Positions 46,448-58,100 of a DNA stretch of 64,000 nt are shown here, one piece after another. The DNA is taken from positions 75,358,501-75,422,500 of the forward strand of contig CATIUR010000003.1 in the NCBI GenBank assembly GCA_949592205.1. The letters are read 5' to 3'. Numbering within the stretch: the first letter of the stretch is position 1; every line of letters starts with the position of its first letter. Source of the stretch: Helichrysum umbraculigerum. Its lineage: Eukaryota > Streptophyta > Magnoliopsida > Asterales > Asteraceae. A program made the position numbers and the translations under genes. The notes under the pieces were generated by a model, which was not told the origin of the DNA, ran no database searches, and saw only the letters and a list, made by a program, of their open reading frames with translations.

Positions 46448-47980
46448 ATGGTGGTGGTCTAATGTAAATAAGGTTTGAATATTTTGTTAATTAGGACAAA
46501 AATAATTTTAATTAGATTTTCTTTTAATTTACTTTTATAAAAACAAAGAAAAACGCTCTTAAAAGTTTAAACGCGTAAGTTTTTAAACGAATTTTCGCGA
46601 ACAGTCCAAACGTTTCAGAAATTTGACAAAGTTTTTATTTAGAATTTTGGAGAATTTTATTTGGATTGTTTTTCAATTTTTAAGAACACAAAAAGATTTA
46701 ATAAGCGTATTTAAAAAACGAAAATGTTTTCGCTCGCGACTTAATGTTACGTTTTTAAAATACGAATTTAAATACGAAAGTTTCGTGCGTATTTTGGTTG
46801 ATTTTCATAAAAAATATTTTAACTTTAAAAAACCCAAGTATACGTTTCGTTTCGTTCGCATTTAAGTTGAAATTGCATTTTAAAAATGCAATTTAAAAAT
46901 GCATAAAGCAAAGGAAGCTTCCACCACTTTTTACAAAAAGTAAAAAGCAACTTCTTCTTCCTCCTTCTTCTTCCAAAACCGTCACCACCATCACCATCTC
47001 CATTTCTCCATTTTTTCATCATTTTTCTTCAAATCAAGCTTCAAATCTTCCATATCTTCATCTCTTTTGCATCTAGAACATCTTTACATCAAGGTTGAGG
47101 TATGATTCTAACCTAAAATCATGATTTTGAATACTTTTATAAAGTTAGGGTTTATGCTTAGATCTTGAGTTTTGATCATCAAGTTCCATGCTTTTTGCTT
47201 GCAAAATGCTATATGCTTGATTGTTAACATGTTTGCGGAAGTGATTCAAGGTTTCCATGGCTAGATTTGATGTTTTGATTTTGAATGTTGACTTTTTGTT
47301 AGGGTTTTAGCAATTTTGACTTTCTTGAATGATTATTTGCTTATGATTGACTTTTCGGTGATTAATTTGCGCTTAAAATGATTAGTTTACATGAGTAATT
47401 GATTGTTAAGGATTAGAGGATTAATTTAATTGCATGCTTATGAATTAAAGTAAGGCTTTTTATGCAAAATTATTTAAAAAAACCATTACTTTAACTAAAA
47501 TCATTATTTTTAAAAGGTATTTATTTAAACTTTGTATAATTTGCTTCATGAAAATGCAATTAAATATATTTGGAGTAGCACTACTTTAATTAATAAAGTA
47601 GTGAGATTTCGAATCAATTATCCTCTAATTAAAAGTCTTATGCTTAACCAAAATGATGGATGATAAATAAAATCGCTTTGATTGCTTATTTTAATCATAG
47701 TAAGGTAATTATATGATTTATGATCATGATGCTTACTTGATTATTTGATTACTTAGCATGTTTAGAAATATTCATCTTTAAGTAATCTTAGAAAAATAGG
47801 AAAGCTGCGGTTTTGTTTATTTGGATAAATTGCGGATTGATGATTGCGGTTTTTAGGGAATTCATAAAAATAATAATGGGATAATTGCAAAATATAAAGC
47901 CTACATTTTGAATTTTTTCTGAAAAGTTGGAATAAATATTATATTGTTATATGATTTGTTTCCTTGTTTTTCTTAAACAT
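46448..47980 (+). other. Element B leader/intron region upstream of ORF2
   Basis: A CT-rich leader-like stretch at 46930-47060, donor GAG|GTATGA at 47099/47100, and then ~880 T-rich bases up to ORF2. The layout equals that of element A. The sequence before the ATG, TTCTTAAACAT, lacks the AG acceptor found in A, so splicing to this exact place may be lost here. No clear TATA box was seen. Confidence 0.45.
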
Positions 47981-49735
47981 ATGGACCCGATTCCACCTAC
48001 TCTAGCTTATTTGGCCAAAACTACACAAGAAAAGACTTTGATTCGGAAATGGCTAAAGAGGGCATTTGGAAGTAATCGGTACATAGTTTGGGAAGACATG
48101 GGGAAACTTGGAATTGAGGACAGGTTGAGGAATTTGATAGGATATGAGGTTCAGGGACATAAGTTCGACTCGTGGATCCAGCTTTTTAGCATTCGTGAGC
48201 CCATATACCCCGAGGTTGTCACTGAGTTTCTGATGACATTTGAGCTTAACCCAGAGTTAGGGATTGGAGATGACAAGAAGATATCATTTAGATACCGAGA
48301 GAAGAGCCAGAGTGTTTCTATTTCGGGCTTAGCTAGACACTTGGAATTGTATTCAGCGGATCAGATTAGCTCAGATTGGTTCTTACATAGTCATCAGACG
48401 ATTCCTCATCATCCCGAGAGGAGCCATAGAGTCATTTGGAGTGAGCTGACGGGCACACATTATACTTGTGGTGCCAAGTCCTCAGCTTTGATTCTACCTC
48501 AGCTACGTCTCCTACACAAGCTGATTGTTACATCTATTATGGGAAAGAAGGAGACCGGGCCGATAAATGGGGATGAGCTATATATCATTGATGCTATCAT
48601 GAGCCGCCAGAATATTAATGTGGCCTGCATTATTGCTGAGAGGATGGCGAAGGAGAAGAACTTGGACCTGACGAAGCATGTTTTTATGGGAGCTTTCATC
48701 ACCAGATTGTTGAGAGGGTTGCGACTCTTGAAAAAGAGTCATGAGGCCGAGTATAGAGTGTCTTCCACTTCATTACCATGTGACTTGGACTACTGCAAGC
48801 AGATCCATTTGATCACTGAGGGTTCTGAGAGGCAGTGTTACTGGAAGGACACTGATGAGCTTATCCCTGGATGTTTCATGACCAGGAAGAGGGTCAGAGA
48901 GGAGGATGTTGAGACTCCGGTTGTTGATAGAGTGGATAGAGTACCGGCTGTGCCTAGGAGTACCAGGACACCAGTCAGGGATGCTGGGGTTGGGACATCA
49001 GGTCCCCGAGCTCAGATACGACATACAGATCCAGTCACTCCCTTGACTCAGTACTTCATATTGCACACGTTGGCTGCCAACAACGCGCATCAGGCACTTA
49101 TAGCTAGGGCTTTAGGTATTCCAGCTCCCGAGCCGCTCCTGTACGAGTGTGTGCCACTACCACCAGTTCCACCATCCACTACCATTCCACCATCCGTTAC
49201 CATTCCACCACCTACTACCATACCACCATACATACCACCTACCACTACCATTCCACCGACACGGTCAGTCGAGCACTGTTTATCGGTTGATGCTGCATTC
49301 CCACATCCTACTGTGTCAGCCCGTAGAGCCCGTTCTTCTCAGCAGTCCGCAGGAGGAGAGGCTGTTGGTTCCTACCGACCAGATGTTGTTCATTTGGGCA
49401 CTGATTCATTCACCTTATCAGAGTTTCGGGGATTGTTGGCATTAGACCCTATACCTTCTGATCAGCTTCCTACAGAGGAGATACTTAGGCATATCTACAG
49501 ATCCAAGATGGAGCGTGAGGGGATGACTTTTGAGGATTTCAGACAATTGGCATTAGATGATCCGATGAAGTTACCTGCTTGCTCCCTTAGAGATGTATTG
49601 ATGCAGTATAGGCAGGTGAGGTCAGAGGAGCAGAGAGTCTCCAGTGGTCAGCAGTCAGTTGCCGGACCTTCCTCAGTTCCTCCACCGGTTCAGCCTTCTG
49701 TTCAGGACTCTGATCAGGGTTCTCCAGCACCCTAG
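47981..49735 (+). CDS. Element B ORF2: Athila ORF-1-like protein, intact
   Basis: 584 residues from the ATG at 47981 (MDPIPPTLAYLAK), chosen because it aligns with the element A start MENCPPSLSYLAK. A start at 47951 in the same frame would add ten residues. The N-terminal 320 residues carry the domain: EVVTEFLMTFELNP, ARHLELYSADQI, GAKSSALILPQLRLLHKL, SIMGKKETGPINGDEL. This pattern resembles the Arabidopsis ATHILA ORF-1 family. The middle is a proline/threonine-rich repeat (PPSTTIPPSVTIPPPTTIPP), and the tail ends SSGQQSVAGPSSVPPP, shared with element A. The linker and tail are probably disordered. Its role in the element's life cycle is unknown. Confidence 0.82.
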   Translation: MDPIPPTLAYLAKTTQEKTLIRKWLKRAFGSNRYIVWEDMGKLGIEDRLRNLIGYEVQGHKFDSWIQLFSIREPIYPEVVTEFLMTFELNPELGIGDDKKISFRYREKSQSVSISGLARHLELYSADQISSDWFLHSHQTIPHHPERSHRVIWSELTGTHYTCGAKSSALILPQLRLLHKLIVTSIMGKKETGPINGDELYIIDAIMSRQNINVACIIAERMAKEKNLDLTKHVFMGAFITRLLRGLRLLKKSHEAEYRVSSTSLPCDLDYCKQIHLITEGSERQCYWKDTDELIPGCFMTRKRVREEDVETPVVDRVDRVPAVPRSTRTPVRDAGVGTSGPRAQIRHTDPVTPLTQYFILHTLAANNAHQALIARALGIPAPEPLLYECVPLPPVPPSTTIPPSVTIPPPTTIPPYIPPTTTIPPTRSVEHCLSVDAAFPHPTVSARRARSSQQSAGGEAVGSYRPDVVHLGTDSFTLSEFRGLLALDPIPSDQLPTEEILRHIYRSKMEREGMTFEDFRQLALDDPMKLPACSLRDVLMQYRQVRSEEQRVSSGQQSVAGPSSVPPPVQPSVQDSDQGSPAP

Positions 49736-50149
49736 ATCTGTGCACCCATATCTACATACTTACTATTTCCTCTATTCCATACTTTTGACCTGTTGTGTGG
49801 TTGTGGAACTTTACTTTGTTATATTTTTGGAACATGAACTATCGGACATAGTCTGTTTAGTTTCTTTATCATTTAGTTATCAGTTATTTAGTTTACTTAT
49901 TATGTTTTTTCTGTTTTTCTTTTTAGTTAGAATAAGTGAATTGTGTTTGTGCAAATGAGAATTGAGGAAAGGAGATGCCGATCATTCACGAAGAAACTGC
50001 TTTCTGCATGGATTCAACTAAGGAATTTCAACCACCTGCAGAACGCCGCTTCTTTCTTAAAACCATCTCCCCGTCTCTATCGTAGGGAAGTTCCTTTCTT
50101 TTTGTCATGATTTTCACCATTACCACATATCCAACTATGCCTAAATTCT

Positions 50150-50294
50150 AAGTGTGGGATTCCATCCCACCAAATTTTTCAAAACACTTAAAAATTGTTC
50201 CACTATTTCAAAACCTAAGTGTGGGATTTTTCCCGAAGAAAATCCTACGTCTTAGCAATGAACATTGAGGACAATGTTGTTTTAAGTGTGGGAT
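50150..50294 (+). repeat. Polypurine-tract-like motifs AAGTGTGGGAT, three copies (element B)
   Basis: Exact AAGTGTGGGAT copies at 50150-50160, 50217-50227 and 50284-50294. They are spaced 67 bp apart in both steps and identical to the core of the genuine tract at 51921-51931. Confidence 0.88.
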
Positions 50295-51920
50295 AAACGG
50301 TATATATATACCGCAAGTTTATATTTGCCTGTCCAAAGTAATACCTCCGTTTTCATTCAAACTTTTTCAAAATCAAACTTTTTCAAAATCTTTTTCGCAA
50401 AACCAACCCAAAAGGTTGAGATTTTTAATCACCAAAACATTCGAAAACCCAACCTCAACGATGTTCGACATCCATTCGGTTGATTTCGAATACTTTCAAA
50501 AGATTTTAGTCTTAGAATATTCTTTTAAAGAGATAAACCTTCTGTCAAAATAAATAAATTGCTTTGGAAAGTAAGATAAGGCAAAGATAAGAACGTATCT
50601 TAAACTAAAACTGAGAAATCCTCTAGGCATCGCATGACTTGGTGCATATGACCCTTTGATTGTGCCTTTAATAAGCATTCACTTTTAATGCTTCACTTTC
50701 GTTTCTGAGTGTGCGCCGATGCATGTGTCTTTGAATTAGAACTTGCTCCTGAATGCGTTTCGAGACCATACCAATGAGTGCCGTATGCGGTATAGGTGCA
50801 ATTAGATGATCTTGGCATTTATTAGGATTAACCCATTTCTTTCATATCTTTTCAAGCCAACCCTTCCAACTTTCTTTCTAAGATTGTTGATGATCCAATT
50901 AGAAAACCCTTTGCGCCTTAGCCATTTCATTTCTCTAAACCCTAAAACACTTCCCCACAACACAAACACTTTCCCACCAAACACCATTCCAGCTCGTGAA
51001 ACTTCATAGATCATAAGTGAGGGCTACTTGAAATATCTTTCTATTGGTGTCTCATCTTCAAACATCTCTCCGTACCTATCAAGAGTTTAAAGAAAGAAAT
51101 CCAAAGTGAAGATACGGTGCAAAAGCGAAGTATTACTCATCACGAAGATATTATCCGCTAAAGACAGTACGAAAAATTGGTACTTGTCAAAAGAGAAGTC
51201 AAAGATGTCTCACTATACGAAGGATCTCCAAGGTCATAAAAATAAGAAAAAAGAAAAAGAAAAAGAAAAAAAAGAAAAGAAAAGCAGACCTTGGAGAACT
51301 CCTAGAAGAAGAAGACTACTCTCCAAAGAAGAAAAATCAATCAGAACTCAAAAGAAACATCAAGAGAAAAGATTATTCATCTAGGAGATGAGTCTACTCT
51401 AGAAGTTATCTCAAGTGAAACTTGCTTTGATCTTTGAAAGCTCCGAGTCTGAAGTTCAAAAACCCTAAAACCATTGACCAAACTACCCCTATCCTTACCT
51501 ACTTTACCCTTATTCACACAACCCACTAAAATGCCTTGGGATAATTAGCACCGTTCTCAAAGGAGTGGTGGAGATTCGATTCTCGACCAAGCCTATGACG
51601 ATAAGCACTGCATGACTGGCAATGAGCGATTTCGTTTCTATAGATTATAGGTAACCCTATACACTTTGAGTGAATTGAGTGACCCACTTGTGAGAATCGC
51701 CCAGTCATGTACATCTACGTCTCGAGAGTTGCAAAGCATGCCAAAAAGGGTTAATCAATTTTATGTTTAAGTATAGTTAATTTTTGTTGATGCTTACTTT
51801 CCGAAAAGATTTATCTACTTTGAAGAAAGTGATTTTCTGCGGAAGATACTCTAAGCATCCAAAATAATTTTTCTAAAACTGTTTTCCAAATGAGGTTTGC
51901 TTGAGGACAAGCAAAAGCTT
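50295..51920 (+). other. Non-coding 3' internal region of element B with two conserved blocks
   Basis: Block I (50675-50832) and block II (51532-51742) match element A at 11189-11350 and 11975-12194. Between them is an A-rich, lysine-codon-like stretch (51230-51290) that I take to be low-complexity and not a gene. Confidence 0.65.
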
Positions 51921-51934
51921 AAGTGTGGGATATT
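51921..51934 (+). promoter_or_regulatory. Polypurine tract of element B
   Basis: AAGTGTGGGATATT directly before the 3' LTR start TGATGT, preceded by GAGGACAAGCAAAAGC. Confidence 0.8.
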
Positions 51935-54626
51935 TGATGTATCGCAAAAAGTCACGTTTTTACATGCATTAATTGTCCCATATTTAGCTCTTTTCTAACA
52001 AATACATCTTAAAATCATCATTATTCAATAACTTTTGTTAGGAAGGTATAAACTTGTCGGTCTTTTGAAAATCAAGCAAAAAGGGCAGAAAACTTACCTA
52101 AATAGGCACTATTCTGAGCCCAACCCTAATTCTACTGTAAACTTCATACCAGAGCCTCATAATAGTCTTATTTTTTAGCTATGAAGATTATGAGAACGTG
52201 GATATAAGGATTGCTCAGAACGGATCAAGGACGAGAAAGTTATGCAAGTTACAGCACAGCCGAAAGCTATAAAACGTATTCTGAACACGCCCGGGCCCCA
52301 CACATCCAATTTCTACCAAATTGGTATCATTAGAAGCGTAACGGAATTACGAAGCTGTAGGCGAAAGAATCAAGTCAATCGGACGCGAAACGAAGAAGAT
52401 ACGGCCTTCCGAAGATGCGAGAAAAGTCGGAAAAATCACACGGCCTAGCACACGGCCACCACCAAGCCGTGTACGGCCTTGATGTGACCGTGTATGGCCT
52501 ATACATAGCCGTGTACGGCCTGTATAGGGCCGTGTACGGCCTACTTTGGTCTCACACGGCCTCTTCCTTGCTTCGTTGGCTTGTACGTGTGCTTGTGGAC
52601 TTGTAATCTTGGATCCAAGGCTTGCCTATAAATAGAGACCTCATGTAACCTCATTTCACACACCATTCTTCATAGAATTCTCTCACTTTCTCTCTCACAC
52701 ACATTCTCTCTCACACACATTCTCTCTCTAGCACTACTCTTAGGAGTTAGAGGAGAATTAGATTAGGTTAGCTTCTCTCTCTAGTTTCTCTCTCTAGAGA
52801 ACTAGAGAGATGTAGGCACGGTTCGAGTGGGGAAGATAGCTGTAGCTTGGGAATTTTATTGTATTGAAGTTTTCAAGATTCTAGCTTGTACTACTCAGTG
52901 TTACGCTGCTTAAATACTGGTTATTACTTATTCCTTTACTTACGGTTATTATGTTTTGTTTGCATGATATCTTTGTTTGTGTTGCGAATATTGCCATGCT
53001 ATTTACGTAGTTTAATACTGTCATTGTTGAAATATAGATATTAGGATTATGGATGATATTTAATTCAGTGGGATAAACATTATGAAATAACGGAAGTAAC
53101 GTTATACGGCTTTCATTTGTATAGCGCCGGAATCATCACGAATGTGTGTAGTACGGAACGTGGAAGCTATGAAAGTCGTGGGCACAATCCGTTGTGGAAT
53201 AATGTCCCCAGTATTATGATTGGTGATTGTTTTGTTGTGTATCTGGTTGAGTTTTACATGAATATAGACTTAATTCAGTGTCCACCCTTTCCAGTCTTTC
53301 ACGTGACTATTGCCTTAGGATAGGATCTGATCAACCCTAATACTACGTAGATATAGTTATCTTATATTACAGTATGAAGCTATGAATATTCCGTAAAACG
53401 GCACAGTACTTCGTATAACGTTTAAATACGTGGGAAAAGCTAAGGAACTGCCGTAGGTTTATTTCATCGTGGAATACCTAGAAGTCACCCTTTTAGAATA
53501 TGGGTCTAGGAACAATAAAGCTGTGGAAATGCTCGCTGCACCGTACACCGTTAGTACACCAAGGTTAAAATACAGCGGTGGAAATGCTCGCTGCACCGTA
53601 CACCGTTAGTACACCAAGGTTAACATACATCTGTGGAACTACTTTAATGTACAGTACACCGTTAGTATGCCTTGAGTCTGGAACACTGTGGATATTCCAA
53701 ATGCACTGTACACCGTGAGTATACCTTGAGTCTGGAACACTGTGGATATGCCAAATGCACTGTACACCGTGAGTATTCCTAGGGATGAACGCCTGATAGC
53801 AAAGGAGGGTCTAATTCATGACGGAGTTAATTATGCTTAAACCAGTAATAAATGAGTTTTGAAAAGAAAGCAAGTATTCGGCTGTAATACAAGATGCTTA
53901 AACCGCTTAACTCAACATAACCGATAGCTCAACATATACAGCATACAATTAGTACTTACCTAGATAAACTTAGATAGATTTAGGTGTTAAGAAAGGTCAG
54001 ATAGAAAATTGCAGTTTGTTACCTTATGCCTACACCCAGGATATATCATCCGTAGAGGTCGCTTAGTCTTACAAGGCAAGTGAGGAGGGTTTGAACAACC
54101 TGTTTCTGATCAGCATCAGGATAACCTAGGATTCAGTGACATATGCTTTTAGGCTTTTAGACTAAAACATAGGGTCCTAGTGTTTACACCGACTGTCCGT
54201 TTGATGATTTGCCCAAGGTAGTCTCCAATCATCTGTCTAATGAATATCATCCAGAAACCATAATTATCGAAGTTTCAGCAATCACGCTCTACCTGTTGCC
54301 TACTCTCTGTTTAATTTACTTGTTTTATTTAGTACTAGCTTAGATAACCAACCAAAACCTACCTACTTTTATAAACCCATCCTATCAGAAAGCTCATTTA
54401 CGGTAAGTCCCTTTTGGTTCCATTCGCTCCGATTTTAAGAACGACACTCGAGTTATACTTACTGCTTACTCCCCAAAAGTAGGTAGTACTTATAGTTTGA
54501 GCCCCAGCTCATATAAATTTAAAACCTAACACGTTCACGCGTTGTTGCGTCGTTGCCTGCAGGACCGCCGTGCCAACCCCCCTTGGAAAACGACCGCGGC
54601 TGTGTCAGCACTCTGACAGCGCAACA
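51935..54626 (+). repeat. Element B 3' LTR
   Basis: It matches 42195-44870. It retains TATAAATA (52627-52634) and has one extra 16-bp CT-rich unit near 52690-52720. It ends GCGCAACA, followed by the target duplication GTCTT. Confidence 0.93.
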
Positions 54627-54631
54627 GTCTT

Positions 54632-55134
54632 CCAAGATCCTATTTTATAGGCGATATTTTAGGAACTCTTGTAGTATAAATAGATCAGTATTTTGTACTG
54701 TAGAGGCTAGTCGTGATATGCACCGTTCTCCTGTTTGTCAGAGAACTAGTTTGTCTAGGTGTGTATTAAGACTCAGCGAGGTTAACTATCAGCGTGTATG
54801 TCCACTGTAGTTAATTTTCTTCATTGTAATAATTTAGCTAAGTGTTTAAATTGGATTAACTTTGGTTAATCCATTCCGCATTCAACACTTCGTGAATTTA
54901 ATCAATACAATTCACTTTCAGCTACTATTACTTGTCGTTCTTTGATACTGTTATATCTTTAATCTGTTATTTCAATACTATCATACTCTGTTATAGATAA
55001 TCAATTTAAAACAAGCTGAAACACTTGGTAAAATCTGAAATTGTTTTTAAATTGTATTCAACCCCCCCTTCTACAATTAAACTTTACACTTTGTGATTCC
55101 AAATCACTAACTAATAGTGATTACGGGACTTTCA
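54632..55134 (+). repeat. Copia 5' LTR, right piece
   Basis: It continues the LTR after element B. It holds TATAAATA at 54675-54682, a leader and a pyrimidine run near 55060, and ends GGGACTTTCA before the primer site. Confidence 0.85.
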
Positions 55135-55182
55135 ATTAGTATCAGAGCAGAGTCGGTTTAAATTCAATTAACCAGGTCTGCT

Positions 55183-58100
55183 ATGGAATCAGTAAAGTAC
55201 AGCTGTGTTGACTCTGATTATCAAAAGGGAAATGGTTCTACAACCAAACCTCCAGCTTTTGATCCTTCAAGGATTGAAACTTGGATGTCCCGGATGATGA
55301 TGTTTTTGGACTTAATTGATGACCGCCTTTGTAATATCATAACCAATGGTCCACATATCCCAACTACTATTGTTCCTACTGTAATTGCAACATCTACTAC
55401 TCCAGCTATACCAGAAATGGTTTTACCTAAAAGAGAGGAACAATGGACTGATGAGGATAGGCGCTTGGTTAGACTTGATAAACAAGCTAAAATCTACATA
55501 GGCATGGCACTTCCTGATGAAGTGTTCGAATCAATTAGGCTTTGTAGAACTGCTAAAGATATGTGGGATACCTTTAGGAATATATATATTGGAACTCCTG
55601 ATATTATTCGCTGCAGGGAAGTCAATCTCACTCGCCAGTATGAGCTGTTCGCAATGGAACCAAATGAATCTCTGTCTTCCACTTACACCAGATACCAATC
55701 ACTGATGAACAAAATGGAGAAGGCTGGTATAGGCAAGGAACAGAGATTTGTTGTTGAAAAGTTTCTTGAGTTGCTGCCAAGAAAAATCTGGGGAACCATT
55801 GCAACGTGTACCAGACAGAGAAATGATTTTTCAATTCTGAATTTTACTCAGGTCTATGGTATTTTGCTCAATTGGGAGCAGTCTGAAAAGCAAGCTGATC
55901 AGAGTGAGCATATTCGTGCTACTCTTGGAAGACAGAAGATATCCAATGCCCTTGTAGCAGAGCTTGATGAAATCGATCAAAGACAGAAGTCAAAGGTGTC
56001 CAAGAAAAGTTCGAAGTCACTGATAGCTGAAGAGGAAGGTGGTCAAGATGAAGAACAGTCAGAATATGAGTATGATGAAGGATTGGAGAAGCTTGAGAAG
56101 GATATGGCCATGATGGTTGCTAATTTCAGAAGGAACACCAGATCAAAACGATTTGCTGGTACTCCATCATCTGATAAATTTCAATCAAAGGATGAATGCT
56201 ACAAGTGTGGCAGAATTGGTCATTTTGCAGCTGAATGCAGATCAAAATCAGTGAATCAAGTTGCTGAACCCATGCCAAATGTCAGAAACGATAAGTACAA
56301 CAAGTACAAGGCAAAATATAAGAAGCTGAAAGAATTGTCAAAATCTGGAAAGAAGAAGAGAAAAGGATTTGTTGCTGAAGAAAGTTCACTCAGCGACTCT
56401 GATTCATCCTCTTCATCTGATGATGAAGAAGCAATGCTTTTCCTAGACAAAGATTATTGTTTAATGGCTAATGATGCTGAATTCCATGAAAACATCAAGG
56501 AAGTAGCTCAGAAATGTTCAGCATCAGGATTGGACTCTGACAGCATCTACAAAAGCATTCTTAGAGAAACCATCTGGTATTTGGACAGCGGATGTTCCAG
56601 GCATATGACAGGATGCAAGTCCCTACTTAGTGACTATCAGGATGAAAGAGGTCCTGATGTGGTATTTGGTGACAATAAGGTTGGAAAGACCGGAGGATAT
56701 GGAATCTTAACCAATGGTAATGTAATGTTCAAAAGGGTAGCATATGTTGAAGGCTTGAAGCACAATTTATTAAGCATCAATCAGTTCTGTGATTCCAAGA
56801 ACAAGGTACTTTTTGATCATGAAGCTGGTGTTGTTTACAACAAAAAGGGAAGTGCTGTTCTTGCTGCAAACAGGAAAGGGAACACTTATGTGGTCAATAT
56901 GGATTCAGCACAGTCAGGAACATGTTTTTACTCCAGAACCGTTTCAGAAGAAAAATGGTTATGGCATAAGCGACTTTCTCATATGAACTTCAAAGCAATT
57001 AACAAACTGAGCAAGAATGGTTTAGTCGCTGGACTAACAAAAATGTCTTATGACAAAGACAAGCTTTGTTCAGCTTGTGAAAAGGGAAAGCATCACAGCT
57101 CGTCTTTCAAAAGTAAGCAGACTTCATCAGTAACAGAATGTTTCTACTTACTTCATATGGATCTGTTCGGACCAGTAAGTACTCCAAGTCTGGGAGGAAA
57201 AAGGTACTGTTTGGTAATAGTCGATGAATACTCAAGATACACTTGGGTATTTTTCCTCAAAACCAAAAGTGAAGCTGCCAGCGAGATCATATCCTTTGTG
57301 AAGAAAATGGAAAATCTGAATGATGTCACTATAAAACATCTGAGAAGTGATAATGGTACTGAATTTCGAAATATTGACCTGGAAAGTTTTTGTGATTCAA
57401 AAGGTATTTCTCAAATTTTTTCAGCACCTAGAACACCCCAACAAAATGGGGTGGCAGAACGAAGAAATAGAACTTTAATTGAATCTGCCAGGTCAATGCT
57501 CATTGATGCTGGTCTTAAGACCTATTTTTGGGCTGAAGCAGTAAGTACTGCCTGTTACACTTATAATAGGTCACTGATTGTCAAAAGACACAGTAAGACA
57601 GCATATGAGCTTTTAAGAGGGAGAAAACCTGATATAAGTTTTCTTCATGTTTTTGGTAGCACTTGCTACATTTTAAACAAAAGAGATCACTTAGGAAAGT
57701 TTGATCCAAAAGCTGATGAAGGAATATTTGTTGGTTACTCAATCATCTCTAAAGCTTTCAGAGTCTATAATAAACGAAGAGAATGTATTGAGGAATCAAT
57801 GGATGTTACTTTTGATGAATCATATGATGAGTCATTCACTGATCCAAAAGAATATGAAAATCTTGTTTTTAACAAAATGGATGGTGACTTATCAAATGAA
57901 ATCAAATCAAATGATAAGAAATATAAAAATTTCTCATCTGACTCTGAAAATGAAGATAATATTCCTGAAATCAATTCCAGCTCTACTTTAGCTGTGAATA
58001 ATTCAGGGACATCATCTTTACCTACAGATGTCCCATCATCATCAACTCAATGTCCAAACCAAAACTCACATAACAACAATTCTCATACTACAAATGTTGA

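Larger units (their letters stand above)
42195..54626 (+). mobile_element. Element B: second Athila-like LTR retrotransposon lacking pol
   Basis: A 12.4-kb element with LTRs 42195-44870 and 51935-54626 and target duplication GTCTT (42190-42194, 54627-54631), inserted in the copia 5' LTR. The primer site is of tRNA-Asp type. The interior has the same gene order as element A: ORF1 (one stop), leader/intron region, ORF2 (intact), repeated polypurine-like motifs, two conserved non-coding blocks and the polypurine tract. Nucleotide similarity to A is patchy, so it is a separate family. The LTRs differ at about 30 positions plus a 16-bp CT-rich insertion by eye, roughly 1 percent. No polymerase, integrase or protease is present. 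Confidence 0.92.

Noticed and set aside
51106..51384. 92-codon lysine-rich frame in element B
   Set aside because: An A-rich low-complexity stretch; the matching region in element A does not keep the frame.
57701..57991. 96-codon frame in copia
   Set aside because: Out-of-frame shadow of the copia polyprotein.
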